DNA of 64,000 nt from Angelobacter sp036557225 (lineage in GTDB: Bacteria > Acidobacteriota > Terriglobia > Terriglobales > Acidobacteriaceae). The position numbers and the translations under genes are program-made. The notes below the pieces were generated by a model, which had not been told where the DNA came from, did not search any database, and saw only the letters and a list, made by a program, of their open reading frames with translations. Below are positions 19,473-28,280 of the stretch, piece after piece. Position 1 is the stretch's first letter, and each line of letters opens with the position of its first letter. The stretch is taken from positions 13,272 to 77,271 of the forward strand of contig DATBHX010000058.1 in NCBI GenBank assembly GCA_036557225.1, read 5' to 3'.

Positions 19473-22061
19473 TTAGGGCGATGTGATGGGCTGGGTAGCA
19501 ACGATTTGCTTCTTGAGTCGTTGTTTTTTGCGCCGCAGCCAGATGAAAAGAAAGACGGCAAGCGCCAGAATCGGAATCGGCATGACAAGAAGCTGCCAGG
19601 GAATGAATCTGGGAACAGGCGCAGCGCCTTCGCCGTTGAGGACGAAGGCCGCCCAGTAGCGTGGGTGGCTCAGCTCAGTTCCTGAATGCAGGAATTCGAG
19701 CTTGGCCAGACGCAGCGCTTCCGCCTTGGATTCATGCTTCTTCAGCAGATAGTAGTAGAACTGCTGCATGAACTGTGAAGTGGGCTGGTCTGGAACGCGC
19801 CACAAGGTGGTGAGCGCTGAGCGCGAGCCGGCAGCGAGAAGCGCGCGGCTGAAGGCCTGTATGCCTTCGCCGGGAACGAGGCGTCCGCGCTCGGTGTCGC
19901 AGGCGGAAAGCGTGGCCAGGCTCATGCCGCGAAGGTCGAGGTCGTACAGCTCTTTGAGAAATAAATAGTCGTTTGGCTGGCCATTCTCGTCGGGAGAGAA
20001 AAGCAGGCGGGAACGTTCCGGGTCGTCCATGTCAGCGATGGCATGCGTGCTCACGTGCAGGAGCGATGCTCTGGAACGCGCGGAAACGAAGAAGGTGTCC
20101 TTGCGATCGTCAGGCCCGAGAAACAGACGCGTCTTTCCCGCGGTCATTCTGGCGATCATGCGGATCTCTTCGCCCGACGCAGGCAGCGCGCCGCCGGCAT
20201 CGCGCGTGGTGGTGAGAGAACTTTCACCGCCGCCAACGATCGCGGGATCGCCAAAGCCGACCAGCTGCGGCTGCCACGGATATCCCAGGGCGGAAGCATT
20301 GGCCTGCGCACCGCGCAGCAGCAGCACAGCGCTGGGCAGATAGGTGACGTCACGAGTTTCCAGCAGCGGGTGTCCCGCAGGTGTGCTCACCAGCTCAAAC
20401 GGAACCAGGCTGAGAAAGCTGTCGGGCACGATGAGGATGTGAGAATAGCGGTCTTCGGTGAACGGCAGAATGCCGCCGGGCAACATGGCGCTGATTTTCT
20501 GAAAATCTTTTTGCCAGTTGCGACCGAGATTGTCAGGCAGCGCGGAGACCAAATGCTGAAAGTTGTCCATGTCAGCGGCCGAAGGGCGGCTTTGCGCGAT
20601 GCCGGAAGAGTCGCGTGTTATCCATACCGTGGCCAAGGCGTCTCCGGCGACCCAGAATTCGACCAGAGCGGTTTGAGGATCAAGACGCGCCTGAATGGAA
20701 TGCAACGTAACCGCATCAGGGGAGAGTTTACTGCCGAAGAAGCGGTCCTGGAAGACACGCGCACGGCTGCGTTCCATGAATTCAAAAGCTGTTGCGGCCT
20801 CATTGCGCTCCAGCAGGAGTTTGATGAGAGCGTCGTAGACTTCGCGTTTGTCGGCAAAGAAATCAGACTTGATGGAAAATTGCAGCTTGGACCGAACGCT
20901 CTCAATCCGCTTGATGGCCTCGCGAAACTTCCCTTCTGCAACGTCACGCTGGTTGTTTCTTAGCGCGATTTTCCCGAGACCATAAACCGCTTTCCACTGC
21001 TCTTCGACCGTGCCTAGTTGGTCGGCGGAAGAAAGCGCGGCAGAAAACTCCTTTTGCGCATCGGCCAGGCGATCGAGACGAAAAAGCGTTTCTCCGCGGT
21101 AAAGGAGCGCTTGCATGGCTTCGCGCTGGTTCTTGGTCTTGTTGGCAAGAGCGTAGACCAAATCAAAGGTCTTCAACGCTTCCTTCAACTGGCCGAGGTC
21201 CAGCGCCTGGAGAATACCCGTGTTCTTGAGGACACCCAGTTCACCATCGGTATCCTTTTCCTTCGCGTAATACTCATCGGCATAGCGATAACTTTGAAGT
21301 GCGTTCTTGGGATCGCCCAGATGGCGGTAAAGCACACCGAGGTTGGCATTGATATGACCGATATCTCTTGCTGATAGTCCTTTGGCGTCATGCAAAACGC
21401 TGGTATAAATCCCGACGGCCCGCTGATCATTGCCCAGGCGTTGATACAACGTTGCCAGATTGAGCCGAGTCAGCTGCCGCCAGGAAGACGCCCACTCCTC
21501 CGCCGGTGATTTTTCCACGTACTGCAAAGCGGATTCATACGTTCGCAGAGACTCCGAGTACTTGGCTTGATAGTAATAGACGATTCCCAGGTTGTTCAGG
21601 ATCGTCACCGCTGTCTGCGCATCGCCAGCCTCGCTGTTCAACTTCAAAGCGAGATCAAGTTCGCCCGCCGCTTCCGCGTAATTGCCGGCGTTCGAATACG
21701 CCATCCCCGCGTCGTCTCTCGCGAGTGCTTCACAGTGTCGGTCGTGCATCTGCTGGCACGCGCGTGCGCTCTCGCGAGACATCGCGATCGCGCGGTCATA
21801 CTCACCAGCCATGGTCGCAATGTCGCTGAGATTGTTCAGCGCCTCTACCAGTTCAGGGCTTGCCGTCTGGTTACGTAGCTGCGGCAACAATGACTCGTAG
21901 ATTTTCTGTGCTTCCTCAGATGAGCCGGATTGCCGCAGAGTTCGCGCCCGCTCCAGCTGCGTTTTAAACTGATCGTTGCTGGGAGACTGCGAAAACGCCG
22001 GCTGCCATCCCAAAGACATGAGAACCAGCGCGCAGAGTGTGATGGTGTGTTTTTTAGGCAC
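19473..22061 (-). CDS. Secreted, membrane-anchored TPR-CHAT protein
   Basis: 862 residues, GTG start. A signal peptide (TITLCALVLMSLGWQPAFS) is followed by about 400 residues of tetratricopeptide repeats (for example AEAAGELDLALKLNSEAGDAQ, split here only by family knowledge). The C-terminal CHAT caspase-like domain has the catalytic pair: histidine in LLHVSTHAIAD and cysteine in LATLSACDTERG. The very end has a membrane helix (LLVMPIPILALAVFLFIW) and a basic tail. The layout puts TPRs and protease-like domain outside the cytoplasm, tethered to the inner membrane. The substrate is unknown. It is separate from the BlaI/M56 pair by 71 bp on the same strand. Confidence 0.88.
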   Translation of the reverse strand: MPKKHTITLCALVLMSLGWQPAFSQSPSNDQFKTQLERARTLRQSGSSEEAQKIYESLLPQLRNQTASPELVEALNNLSDIATMAGEYDRAIAMSRESARACQQMHDRHCEALARDDAGMAYSNAGNYAEAAGELDLALKLNSEAGDAQTAVTILNNLGIVYYYQAKYSESLRTYESALQYVEKSPAEEWASSWRQLTRLNLATLYQRLGNDQRAVGIYTSVLHDAKGLSARDIGHINANLGVLYRHLGDPKNALQSYRYADEYYAKEKDTDGELGVLKNTGILQALDLGQLKEALKTFDLVYALANKTKNQREAMQALLYRGETLFRLDRLADAQKEFSAALSSADQLGTVEEQWKAVYGLGKIALRNNQRDVAEGKFREAIKRIESVRSKLQFSIKSDFFADKREVYDALIKLLLERNEAATAFEFMERSRARVFQDRFFGSKLSPDAVTLHSIQARLDPQTALVEFWVAGDALATVWITRDSSGIAQSRPSAADMDNFQHLVSALPDNLGRNWQKDFQKISAMLPGGILPFTEDRYSHILIVPDSFLSLVPFELVSTPAGHPLLETRDVTYLPSAVLLLRGAQANASALGYPWQPQLVGFGDPAIVGGGESSLTTTRDAGGALPASGEEIRMIARMTAGKTRLFLGPDDRKDTFFVSARSRASLLHVSTHAIADMDDPERSRLLFSPDENGQPNDYLFLKELYDLDLRGMSLATLSACDTERGRLVPGEGIQAFSRALLAAGSRSALTTLWRVPDQPTSQFMQQFYYYLLKKHESKAEALRLAKLEFLHSGTELSHPRYWAAFVLNGEGAAPVPRFIPWQLLVMPIPILALAVFLFIWLRRKKQRLKKQIVATQPITSP

Positions 22062-22132
22062 AGCTGAGAAAAGTATATTGCAGAAAATCAGCTAAGTTCG
22101 TGCAACGATGTTCGTTCAACGAGCTCCCGCGG

Positions 22133-23110
22133 TTAACGAACAAGCAACTCCAGGGCTTCATGCACCACAGGCAACAAAGCGTGGAAGCATGCCACATAGC
22201 CGGTTATCCCAAGAAAAACGGCGAAAATCAGCATTCCTGACTGGCCTGTACGGACTGTGGTCGCTTGGTTGCTCTGTAGTAGTTCACTGAGCCGCACAAT
22301 GCGCTGTTCTAACGAAGAGTTGCACGCCGGAGGAATCAAGTGCGACGCGATCACACCCGCGGTTGCGGGCCCGCGGCTCAATCGCCCAACCTTGATCAAG
22401 GCAGACGACAGGTCCACGACCGAGGCGCCACGCGCCAGTGTCCTGCTGTCCGCAGCGATCTCAGCGGCGCCGCTCCATTCTGCATCGACGTTGTAAAAGG
22501 CTTTCAGCCAGCGCGGTGGTCGCGTTATCTTCAGTAACATCTGTTTCAGGTTGTCGAGCGCCGCCACGTGGGCCATCTCGTGCGTCAGAGCTGCATGCAA
22601 CTCCTGCGGAGAAAGGGCCGCAGCAATTTCATCTGACAGAAAAATCTTTGGACGAAAAATGCCTGTCACGGCCAGTAATGACGAACCGTCCGTGACGCGA
22701 TAGATGGGGAGATCGATGCCTTGCAAGTGGATTTTCTTCGAATTCGCACGCCATGCCCTCTGCGCTCGGCTTGTCGCTTTCACTATGCGCCAGCCGCGCG
22801 CGATCATCACCGCCAAAAGCAGCGCTCCCGCAAACGCCAGGACATCCAGTCTAATGCCCATGCCTTCACGCGTGGAGTAAGGCTCAAACTCAAGAAATGC
22901 AGGGAGAGCCAGGCCTAGCGCGACGATTGTGGTAAGAAAAAGAGGTAGCAGTCGCACGCCAAAAATCAGGTTTGCACTGCTTGCTAAACCTGAAGCGCGG
23001 GCCATCCGCCGGATCAGCAACATGGCCGGGAAGAACAGGATTGAACTGCTGACAAGAACCAGGAACAATACAGCGAGACAGAGCGCTGTTGCGAGAGCGT
23101 AAAACATCAC
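22133..23110 (-). CDS. M56 family (BlaR1/MecR1-like) membrane metallopeptidase without sensor domain
   Basis: 325 residues, three or more hydrophobic N-terminal segments, then the zinc peptidase motif in ALTHEMAHVAALDN (HExxH), and a final membrane helix near the C-terminus. The C-terminal penicillin-binding sensor domain of true BlaR1 (~250 residues) is absent, so the signal it senses is unknown. It begins 2 bp after the stop of the BlaI-type repressor gene. By analogy the peptidase would inactivate that repressor when triggered. The start is GTG 23110 or the adjoining ATG 23107. Confidence 0.9.
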   Translation of the reverse strand: MMFYALATALCLAVLFLVLVSSSILFFPAMLLIRRMARASGLASSANLIFGVRLLPLFLTTIVALGLALPAFLEFEPYSTREGMGIRLDVLAFAGALLLAVMIARGWRIVKATSRAQRAWRANSKKIHLQGIDLPIYRVTDGSSLLAVTGIFRPKIFLSDEIAAALSPQELHAALTHEMAHVAALDNLKQMLLKITRPPRWLKAFYNVDAEWSGAAEIAADSRTLARGASVVDLSSALIKVGRLSRGPATAGVIASHLIPPACNSSLEQRIVRLSELLQSNQATTVRTGQSGMLIFAVFLGITGYVACFHALLPVVHEALELLVR

Positions 23111-23112
23111 TG

Positions 23113-23538
23113 TTACTCCGACCGGCGCAAAGCACGCCGTTTCGCTTTCACCAGTTGATCCAGGCGTTCCAGCAGCTGTTCGTCCGTATCACTCACCGCA
23201 TCGACAAAATGCGATAGCACCGCACCGCTGTTCTTGTCCTCATTCAACACCATCCCTAAAAGGTGCTGCGTGAGTTTCTCTTGATACTCATGCTCCATCA
23301 GCGCGGGGACATAAATGTAAGCCTTCCCGACCTTCCGTCTCTTCAGTAGGCCCTTCTTGTAAAGCCGGTCCATCGTCGTCATTACGGTCGTATAAGCCAG
23401 GCGGGGCGCAAGTTCCGCATGCAACTCGCGCACGCTGATCTCGCCTCGATGCCATATACGCTCCATCAGAGACGACTCAAGGCTCCCAAGCTGCCCTAGT
23501 GACGCCCCAGATCCCCCAAACTGTCGCTTAAGCCACAT
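23113..23538 (-). CDS. BlaI/MecI-family transcriptional repressor
   Basis: 141 residues. The winged-helix domain is clear: LGSLESSLMERIWHRGE, SVRELHAELAP, LAYTTVMTTMDRLYKKGLLKRRK and GKAYIYVPALMEHEY, all standard for Penicillinase_R. The C-terminal helices form the dimer and contain the region normally cut by the partner peptidase. It is the first gene of a two-gene operon with the M56 peptidase. An inverted repeat just upstream may be its operator. Confidence 0.92.
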   Translation of the reverse strand: MWLKRQFGGSGASLGQLGSLESSLMERIWHRGEISVRELHAELAPRLAYTTVMTTMDRLYKKGLLKRRKVGKAYIYVPALMEHEYQEKLTQHLLGMVLNEDKNSGAVLSHFVDAVSDTDEQLLERLDQLVKAKRRALRRSE

Positions 23539-23550
23539 ATCAGATCAAAA

Positions 23551-23581
23551 TGTCGACACAAGTCGGAGGTTCCAAACCTCC
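23551..23581 (-). promoter_or_regulatory. Possible BlaI operator region
   Basis: Upstream of the repressor gene are TGTCGACA at 23551-23558 (a perfect 8-bp palindrome) and GGAGGTT-CCA-AACCTCC at 23565-23581 (a perfect 7-bp inverted repeat). BlaI proteins bind dyads and usually autoregulate, so one of these may be the operator. The known Staphylococcus consensus is different, so the assignment rests on position only. Confidence 0.35.
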
Positions 23582-24045
23582 TATAAATCGCACACAAGCA
23601 TACGGCCCGACAACAACGTTCTCCAACCACAGCCACTCGTCAATCGGAAGCACTTCCAACGCTTCAACAACAAACTTTCAGTCAATACACCTTTTAGTTG
23701 CCATTCCCATACTTTTAGCGCGATACAGGCGCTCTAAGCATCGAATCCCGCCCTGCATGTTGCAATTGGCACGATCCGAATGGTGCGGTGCTATGGCCGA
23801 TCGAAGTGCCCAGTGTACCCTAAAATCCACGCCTTGGCGAATCATCTTCGGCTGGGTAGCAATGCGATTTGGACTCAGGTAGAAAGCACAGGGTCCTTCC
23901 AGCCTTCTCGCGCGATGATGCCGAATTCGCTAAACGGCCATAGCGGATGACGTGCCAACGAGAGACCGCCTCAGAGTGATCGGGACTGATTGAGGACAAT
24001 CTCGAATGAGCGACAAGCTCGAAGCGACGGCCGCATTGAGAGAGA

Positions 24046-24193
24046 GTCTCAAAATCCTAAATCTTGAAATCCCAAATCTCAGGGTCCCAAATCTAGAATG
24101 CTAATCCCAGGATCGTAAGTCTCAAGATCCGAAATCCCAGGATCCTAAATCTCAGGACCCTAAATCCCAGGATCGTAAATCTCTGAGATCTCA
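24046..24193. repeat. 15-bp tandem repeat array
   Basis: Ten consecutive units of 15 bp (one of 13 bp), consensus close to ATCTCAGGATCCTAA. Units alternate between ATCTCAGG and ATCCCAGG forms. There are no spacers, so it is not CRISPR. It lies in a gene-poor stretch of ~1 kb (23582-24539) where I see no other feature, and 350 bp outside the prophage left end. Confidence 0.85.
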
Positions 24194-24539
24194 AACTGTA
24201 CCACTGCATTCTGTTGGCACTATCTGTCAGCAGCCTTAATTACCCACGTGCTCGGTCCACTCGACTAGGACTCTTCGAGCAACCGATTCTCAGAAGGATG
24301 AATACTTCGTACATATAATAATCGCCACGCCCCTCTCCAACCCACTCTTGATCCTGTATGGCACAACCCTGCCCGATATGGCACAATCTTGCTGACCTAC
24401 AAATCGCTCAGAGGTCAACGTACAACTTCCTGGTTCACTCCCGGTGAACAAAACTATGCCCGCACCCAAAAGACTCTTTTTGCCTGTTGTAAGTACGCCA
24501 GAGGCGCCGCTAGACCCGGACGAATAATTACAAGAGCTT

Positions 24540-24560
24540 GACCCTCTGCTTAGAAGGCAG
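24540..24560. repeat. Prophage attachment site attL (21-bp repeat)
   Basis: These 21 bases (starting GACCCTCTGC, ending AAGGCAG) are identical to 43431-43451 inside the tRNA-Arg gene, covering its anticodon arm. The bases on either side differ. The integrase remnant begins 310 bp to the right; nothing recognisable lies in 24561-24869. To the left, 24513-24539 keeps a faint likeness to the 3' half of a tRNA (CCCGG), as expected for a displaced and decayed tRNA end. Confidence 0.88.
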
Positions 24561-24869
24561 CATGCCATAGATGTTCTGCAGGGAGCCACAACCACAAGAC
24601 TTTGTAAGTAACTTTAAATACTGCAATGCCATGAAGCCCTATTAGCATGTCCACTTGCGCGAGCGCTAATTGCAAAGCACCTATTCGCGGGACTTGCTTG
24701 CAAGCCGTATCAATCAAGTATACGACAATGGCAAGGCCAGTAAGCCTTAGCGCGTTCTGATCAACGGCAACAGCTATCTGTCTCGAACTGAACATTATTA
24801 AGCGCACCAGCAACGGATTCAGATTGCGTCTACAACTCTTTGAGATCAAAGATTCTCAACTGTTTTGAT

Positions 24870-25286
24870 CTACCTTCTCGGGGCCACTCCGCCCGGGCAG
24901 ATAGCATTCAGCGCCTCGGCTTTTGCCGTAATTCTAATTCGCGAATAATACCGCGACATCCTGATCGATTGATGTCCGGCGATCGACATAATGGTCTCGT
25001 CAGGAGCTCCCGATTCAAATAGCTTGGTGATGATCTGATTCCTGAAGTTTCGCGGCTGTAGCCAGTCTAATCCCGTCACCTTACGCATCGATCGAAATGC
25101 TGACTTTAGAAAAAATGGAGACGCCGGTTTCGTAACGTCATATGTTCCCCGCTTAACTCGATAGGGAAAAATATAGTGCTCAGGGTGCCATGCTCCCAAC
25201 TGCTTTGCTCTATCTACAATTCGATTGATTTGTTTTGCTGCGACTGCGTTCAATGGAACCACTCGTGCTCTAAACTCATTCTTCAC
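24870..25286 (-). pseudogene. Tyrosine recombinase (integrase), C-terminal remnant
   Basis: 138 residues from a GTG at 25286; the frame is open back to a stop near 25365. It contains the beta-strand segment NEFRARVVPLN that normally follows box I, then the box II region QPRNFRNQIITKLFESG and AGHQS, and the nucleophile tyrosine in MSRYYSRI. The N-terminal core-binding domains and the first catalytic arginine are missing. The first histidine of HxxR is an arginine here (RNFR). Its lost front end lies exactly where the DUF2163 tail gene ends (25359), so one deletion probably removed both the 3' part of the tail module and the 5' part of the integrase. Confidence 0.85.
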
Positions 25287-25358
25287 TTTTTGTCGGGGAT
25301 ATGAATCGTCGGCGGATCCTGATCCTGGAAGATATGCTTCAATTGCAGATACCGCAGC

Positions 25359-25811
25359 TCAATTCCCATGGCCTAGGTATTGTTCGTCAGCGACACGGCC
25401 CAGTACGCCACGCTCCAATCCGGATTGCTGGACGCTACCCGAAAGAATTTCTCTTCCGCTCGAATCCATGAACAGGCGGTCGATGCGCAAACCAGCCCCG
25501 TCGACCAGACCGCGTCCAATGGCCTGAAGGACAGGAATACCATTCACCGTATCCGTGAGGCTTGCCTCGATGGTGAGTTCCAGGGTTGCTACGTCCATGC
25601 CCAGCTTCTCTTCAATGGCTGCGCGCGCGATATTGGGCGGCCCGGTTAGGAAAGTCTTGCCCAGCACCACCAGGTTGGTGTCCCATGATGTGTAGCGGAA
25701 CACCGCGCCACTCTTCAGAGTAAAAGTGTAGAGATCGGTCATGCGGATTTCTGTGGCGGTCTGCAGCCAGATCGCCAGATTATTGCCGCCAATGTTGGTA
25801 GGTGTCTTCAT
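25359..25811 (-). CDS. DUF2163-like phage tail protein, probably 3'-truncated
   Basis: 150 residues from the ATG at 25811. The start (NLAIWLQTATEIRMTDLYTFTLKSG, broken here by family) and TLELTIEASLTDTVNGI resemble the N-terminal half of DUF2163/BR0599 proteins, which follow DUF2460 in HK97-like phages and are gene 13 in the Rhodobacter gene transfer agent. Family members have nearly 300 residues, so about half is missing. The reading frame ends beside the truncated integrase, consistent with a shared deletion scar. GGAG is 12 bases upstream of the start. Confidence 0.72.
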   Translation of the reverse strand: MKTPTNIGGNNLAIWLQTATEIRMTDLYTFTLKSGAVFRYTSWDTNLVVLGKTFLTGPPNIARAAIEEKLGMDVATLELTIEASLTDTVNGIPVLQAIGRGLVDGAGLRIDRLFMDSSGREILSGSVQQSGLERGVLGRVADEQYLGHGN

Positions 25812-25936
25812 TGTGTCGCTTCGCTCCAAACCGCCAACTCGGCATCTCATGGCGCTGATCTTTAGCGCGCGTCACAGCTTCGCTCGCCGCGTGGCCGGGC
25901 TCGCTTCGCCTGTCGCTTGCAAGTTGCCGGGGGCCA

Positions 25937-26593
25937 TTATTTTCTGACCGAGATGAGCTGGACTTCCTTGCATTCGTAGAGATTGAAATAGAAATTGCTG
26001 AATTCGAGTCCTTCTTTTCCGCTGCGCGAATTCCCGGTGTCAAACCGCACGCGCTGCAACGCGATGAAGTCTGCTGTAATGCTTACGCTCGCGCTGGGCG
26101 CACTTGTAAACGTGACAACACCGTTCGCGATGGTGTAGTCAGTCCCCTGCACCTTGACCGTGCCGTTGAGATAGACCGTGGCGGTCTGGTTCATGGGATT
26201 CTGTATTGCTTCCAAAAAACCGCCAATGTTGCGAACGATCTGGAATGATTTGGTCAGTCCGTCACCAGTGCCGATCGGCTGCCCGGAAAAGACTGAATCT
26301 TCCAGACGTCCCGTGAGGTCCGATTCGTTGAGAAGGAAATCATCAAACTGGCCGCCTCGGGCAAGAAAGAATCCGACCAATGTTTCGAGCGGCGTCTGTT
26401 CGTTTTCGTCACGTGATTTGGGATCATTGAGCAGATATTCGTAGGTCAGCGTGAACTCCCAGATCGGGTTTTGAAAATTCTGGATGCGCACCTCTCTCCC
26501 GGCAAGCGACTCCTGGATTTCCGTGGAGAAAGTGGGCGTCTTGACAATGGTCCAGGCCAAGCCGCGGATTTTCGGAAAAAGAAGATTCGACAT
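25937..26593 (-). CDS. DUF2460 phage tail protein
   Basis: 218 residues from an ATG at 26593 with GGAAAG ten bases upstream; an upstream frame extension is not supported. The start NLLFPKIRGLAWTIVKTPTFS and SLAGREVRIQNFQNPIWEF match the DUF2460/TIGR02217 family, a distal tail protein next to the tape measure. The later FDDFLLNESDLTG and the beta-rich ending are also typical. It appears complete. Order relative to DUF2163 matches genes 12-13 of Rhodobacter-type gene transfer agents. Confidence 0.85.
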   Translation of the reverse strand: MSNLLFPKIRGLAWTIVKTPTFSTEIQESLAGREVRIQNFQNPIWEFTLTYEYLLNDPKSRDENEQTPLETLVGFFLARGGQFDDFLLNESDLTGRLEDSVFSGQPIGTGDGLTKSFQIVRNIGGFLEAIQNPMNQTATVYLNGTVKVQGTDYTIANGVVTFTSAPSASVSITADFIALQRVRFDTGNSRSGKEGLEFSNFYFNLYECKEVQLISVRK

Positions 26594-26609
26594 TGGTATT
26601 GTTCTTTCC

Positions 26610-26639
26610 GGAAATAGAAAAGCAGCCCGCAGGCTGCTT
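26610..26639 (-). terminator. Intrinsic terminator after the lipoprotein-like cargo gene
   Basis: Minus-strand stem AAGCAGCC/GGCTGCTT (8 bp, loop TGCG) followed by TTCTATTT. It lies 130 bp downstream of the cargo gene ending at 26766 and just before the DUF2460 gene, so it would block readthrough into the tail gene. Confidence 0.75.
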
Positions 26640-26765
26640 GGAAAAACTTTGATTTTGATGGTCAAAAACTTTGATGGCTCGGTACGCTTTGTCGCGGCTA
26701 AGCTTCTAACCGGCGTCTCGATTCGCAATCGGCAACAGCCGAAAAACCAAGGCGCTGCAAATCTG

Positions 26766-27206
26766 CTATCGAAATCCGTGCAGCGCAACGATGGCGCAGC
26801 GGGATCCGTTCAAATTGACGGAAGACGGCTCAAGATGAATGTCCCAGAGCTTGTGCATACGGACTCCGTTCTTAGTAATGGAGTCCACCGAATACTGGTA
26901 GTAAACACGAGGGACCGGGTACGGCTTTTCCCCGAGCAAGATGTCCCCCTGATTAATTAAGGAGTAGTCTTGAACCGAAATAATCGATTCCGGATCGGTT
27001 CCAGCTTTCCATAAACGATTGGCTCCGGCATCACCTTTTTTAAGCATTTCCAGATATGCTTTAGAGTTATTCAAGCACTCCTCGCCTCCCGGCATGTGCG
27101 ACCTCTGACAACCGAGAAAGTTGATCGCCAGTCCTGCCACCAGGAACATGCCGAAGCGAAACCAGCGGCGGTTGCGTTTGCCGTCACCTCTAGAATGAGA
27201 CTTCAT
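26766..27206 (-). CDS. Predicted lipoprotein/exported cargo protein inside the tail module
   Basis: 146 residues. A basic start (SHSRGDGKRNRRW) is followed by a hydrophobic segment FGMFLVAGLAINFLGC, whose end could be a lipobox (FLGC, non-ideal at -3). The rest has YYQYSVDSITKNGVRMHKLWD and few hydrophobic stretches. I do not recognise a family. It sits between the tape-measure remnant and DUF2460, positions that are contiguous in related phages, so it is an inserted cargo (moron) gene. GGGAGG stands eleven bases upstream of the ATG; an AT-rich 130-bp leader and a private terminator support independent expression. Confidence 0.65.
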   Translation of the reverse strand: MKSHSRGDGKRNRRWFRFGMFLVAGLAINFLGCQRSHMPGGEECLNNSKAYLEMLKKGDAGANRLWKAGTDPESIISVQDYSLINQGDILLGEKPYPVPRVYYQYSVDSITKNGVRMHKLWDIHLEPSSVNLNGSRCAIVALHGFR

Positions 27207-27339
27207 AGTCTAAGCATCCTCCCTTTAATTTCGAATTGGGAGGATAGCAGCGAACATTACGCAAAGCAATCATTTAGTTGGGTATTGTAGTAGTTTAGAA
27301 CATTACTTTTAGATGAACTTGTCGATACGCTAGTGGTTT

Positions 27340-27996
27340 CTAAAGTGTCGACTTTCTTTTCTTAAGTACTCTGGCCACCTCATTCCCGATCATATTGCCG
27401 TGTTTCTTGATCGTATCCTGGAATGATGCGGCGTCAATGGCGTTCACGTTATGAAAAACGTTGATGTTCATGCCTGAGTCGCTACCTCCGCCGCCGGCAA
27501 CCGTAGTACGAAGACGATCGGCAATGCCGGCCGGCAGCACCATCTCTTTCTTGTGAATGAACGCCAGTTGGTCGCGATCGACTTCATAAAACCCACCTGC
27601 CGCCGCAACTGCCAGCGACAATTCTTCAAATCTGTCGCCGACGCCGCGCCGTTTTCCAGCGGAGGATCGAGTCTTGTTGCCCGCGGTCAAGTAAGCGGCT
27701 ACCAGCACGTGAGTGGGCGGGTAGTCTTGCCAGTATTCGAAGAGATCATTGAGGTCCCAGAGCGTCAGCTGATCGATCTGGTGGAAGGTCCATCCGGTAG
27801 CAGTAGCAATATGGCCGTAAACGAAAGACCAGTCTGCTATACCGGTACCGGTGTTGGTTCCCCCTGAGCCGCCTTCTTGAGGCCGGAAACTTCCAGCACC
27901 GCGCTGAGCAGCGCGTTGAATCGTCCAGCGTAAGGTTATTTTCAAGCTGTTCAGCGGTGATATCCTGCTGCACCTTGCGAACTGAATTGAAGACAA
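27340..27996 (-). pseudogene. Fusion of tail chaperone extension (GT) to the end of a tape measure protein
   Basis: The meaningful part begins near 27864. First comes a tail-assembly-chaperone T segment: GWTFHQIDQLTLWDLNDLFEYW and DYPPTHVLVAAYL, normally read after a programmed frameshift from the G gene. After about 27669 the protein switches to the C-terminal end of a tape measure protein: AAAGGFYEVDRDQLAFIHKK, EMVLPAGIADRLRTT, GGGG and NINVFHNVNAIDAASFQDTI. Tape measure proteins usually exceed 600 residues; only ~105 remain. A deletion therefore removed the stop of GT and the body of the tape measure gene. The frame upstream of 27864 is read only by chance. Confidence 0.75.
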
Positions 27997-28147
27997 CGGG
28001 CAAATACTTCAGGAGCGCAGTAAGGCCCTGACCGGGACCGGCAACCGATTCGGCAAAGATGCCATCGAGTTGGCGAAGCTCACCGAGGGTCAGAGAGGAA
28101 ACAGTCAACTGGCCCATCGCGGTGGAAACGGTTTGCTGTTTAAGCAT
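27837..28147 (-). pseudogene. Tail assembly chaperone G with a 1-bp deletion and a G/GT slippery site
   Basis: From the ATG at 28147 the protein reads LKQQTVSTAMGQLTVSSLTL and so on to LENNLTLDD, then goes out of frame. Restoring one T near 27920 (GATTCAAC to GATTTCAAC) gives a sensible ending: FNALLSAVLEVSGLKKAAQG then EPTPVPV and stop at 27837. Near that ending, GGGGGAA (27864-27858) lies in phase as G GGG GAA; a -1 shift there enters the GT frame. This is the conserved programmed-frameshift arrangement of siphophage tail chaperones. The 1-bp loss means normal products are no longer made. Confidence 0.75.
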
Positions 28148-28182
28148 TCAGATCCTCCAAAGGTTGATTACCTGCAGCACTG

Positions 28183-28217
28183 CCCCAACCGGCGAAACAC
28201 CGCGCGGGCGGGGCCCC
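28183..28217. repeat. GC-rich palindromic repeat, copy A
   Basis: A hairpin of the form CCCC-AACCGGCG...CGCGGGCGGGG. It is one of five related elements in the prophage (others at 28281, 28388, 34126 and 34228), each with CCCC at one end, GGGGcCCC at the other and a central AAAACC-type loop. It lies between the truncated capsid and the chaperone gene, where head-tail genes have been lost. Confidence 0.6.
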
Positions 28218-28226
28218 GACCGCTGC

Positions 28227-28261
28227 AATAAAAAAGAAACGGGCCCGCGGAAAACGGGCCC
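28227..28261 (-). terminator. Intrinsic terminator downstream of the capsid remnant
   Basis: Minus-strand stem GGGCCC/GGGCCC separated by nine bases, then GTTTCTTTTTTATT. It lies in the 297-bp gap between the capsid gene and the chaperone gene; that gap otherwise holds only palindromic repeats and no gene. Confidence 0.7.
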
Positions 28262-28280
28262 AAGGAGAAGAGACACGCCC

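Noticed and set aside
24046..24193. CRISPR array
   Set aside because: 15-bp units are directly abutting with no spacers and there are no cas genes.
24290..24849. Two minus-strand frames of about 100 residues beside attL
   Set aside because: No domain, poor starts, unusual composition, and one crosses the attachment repeat.
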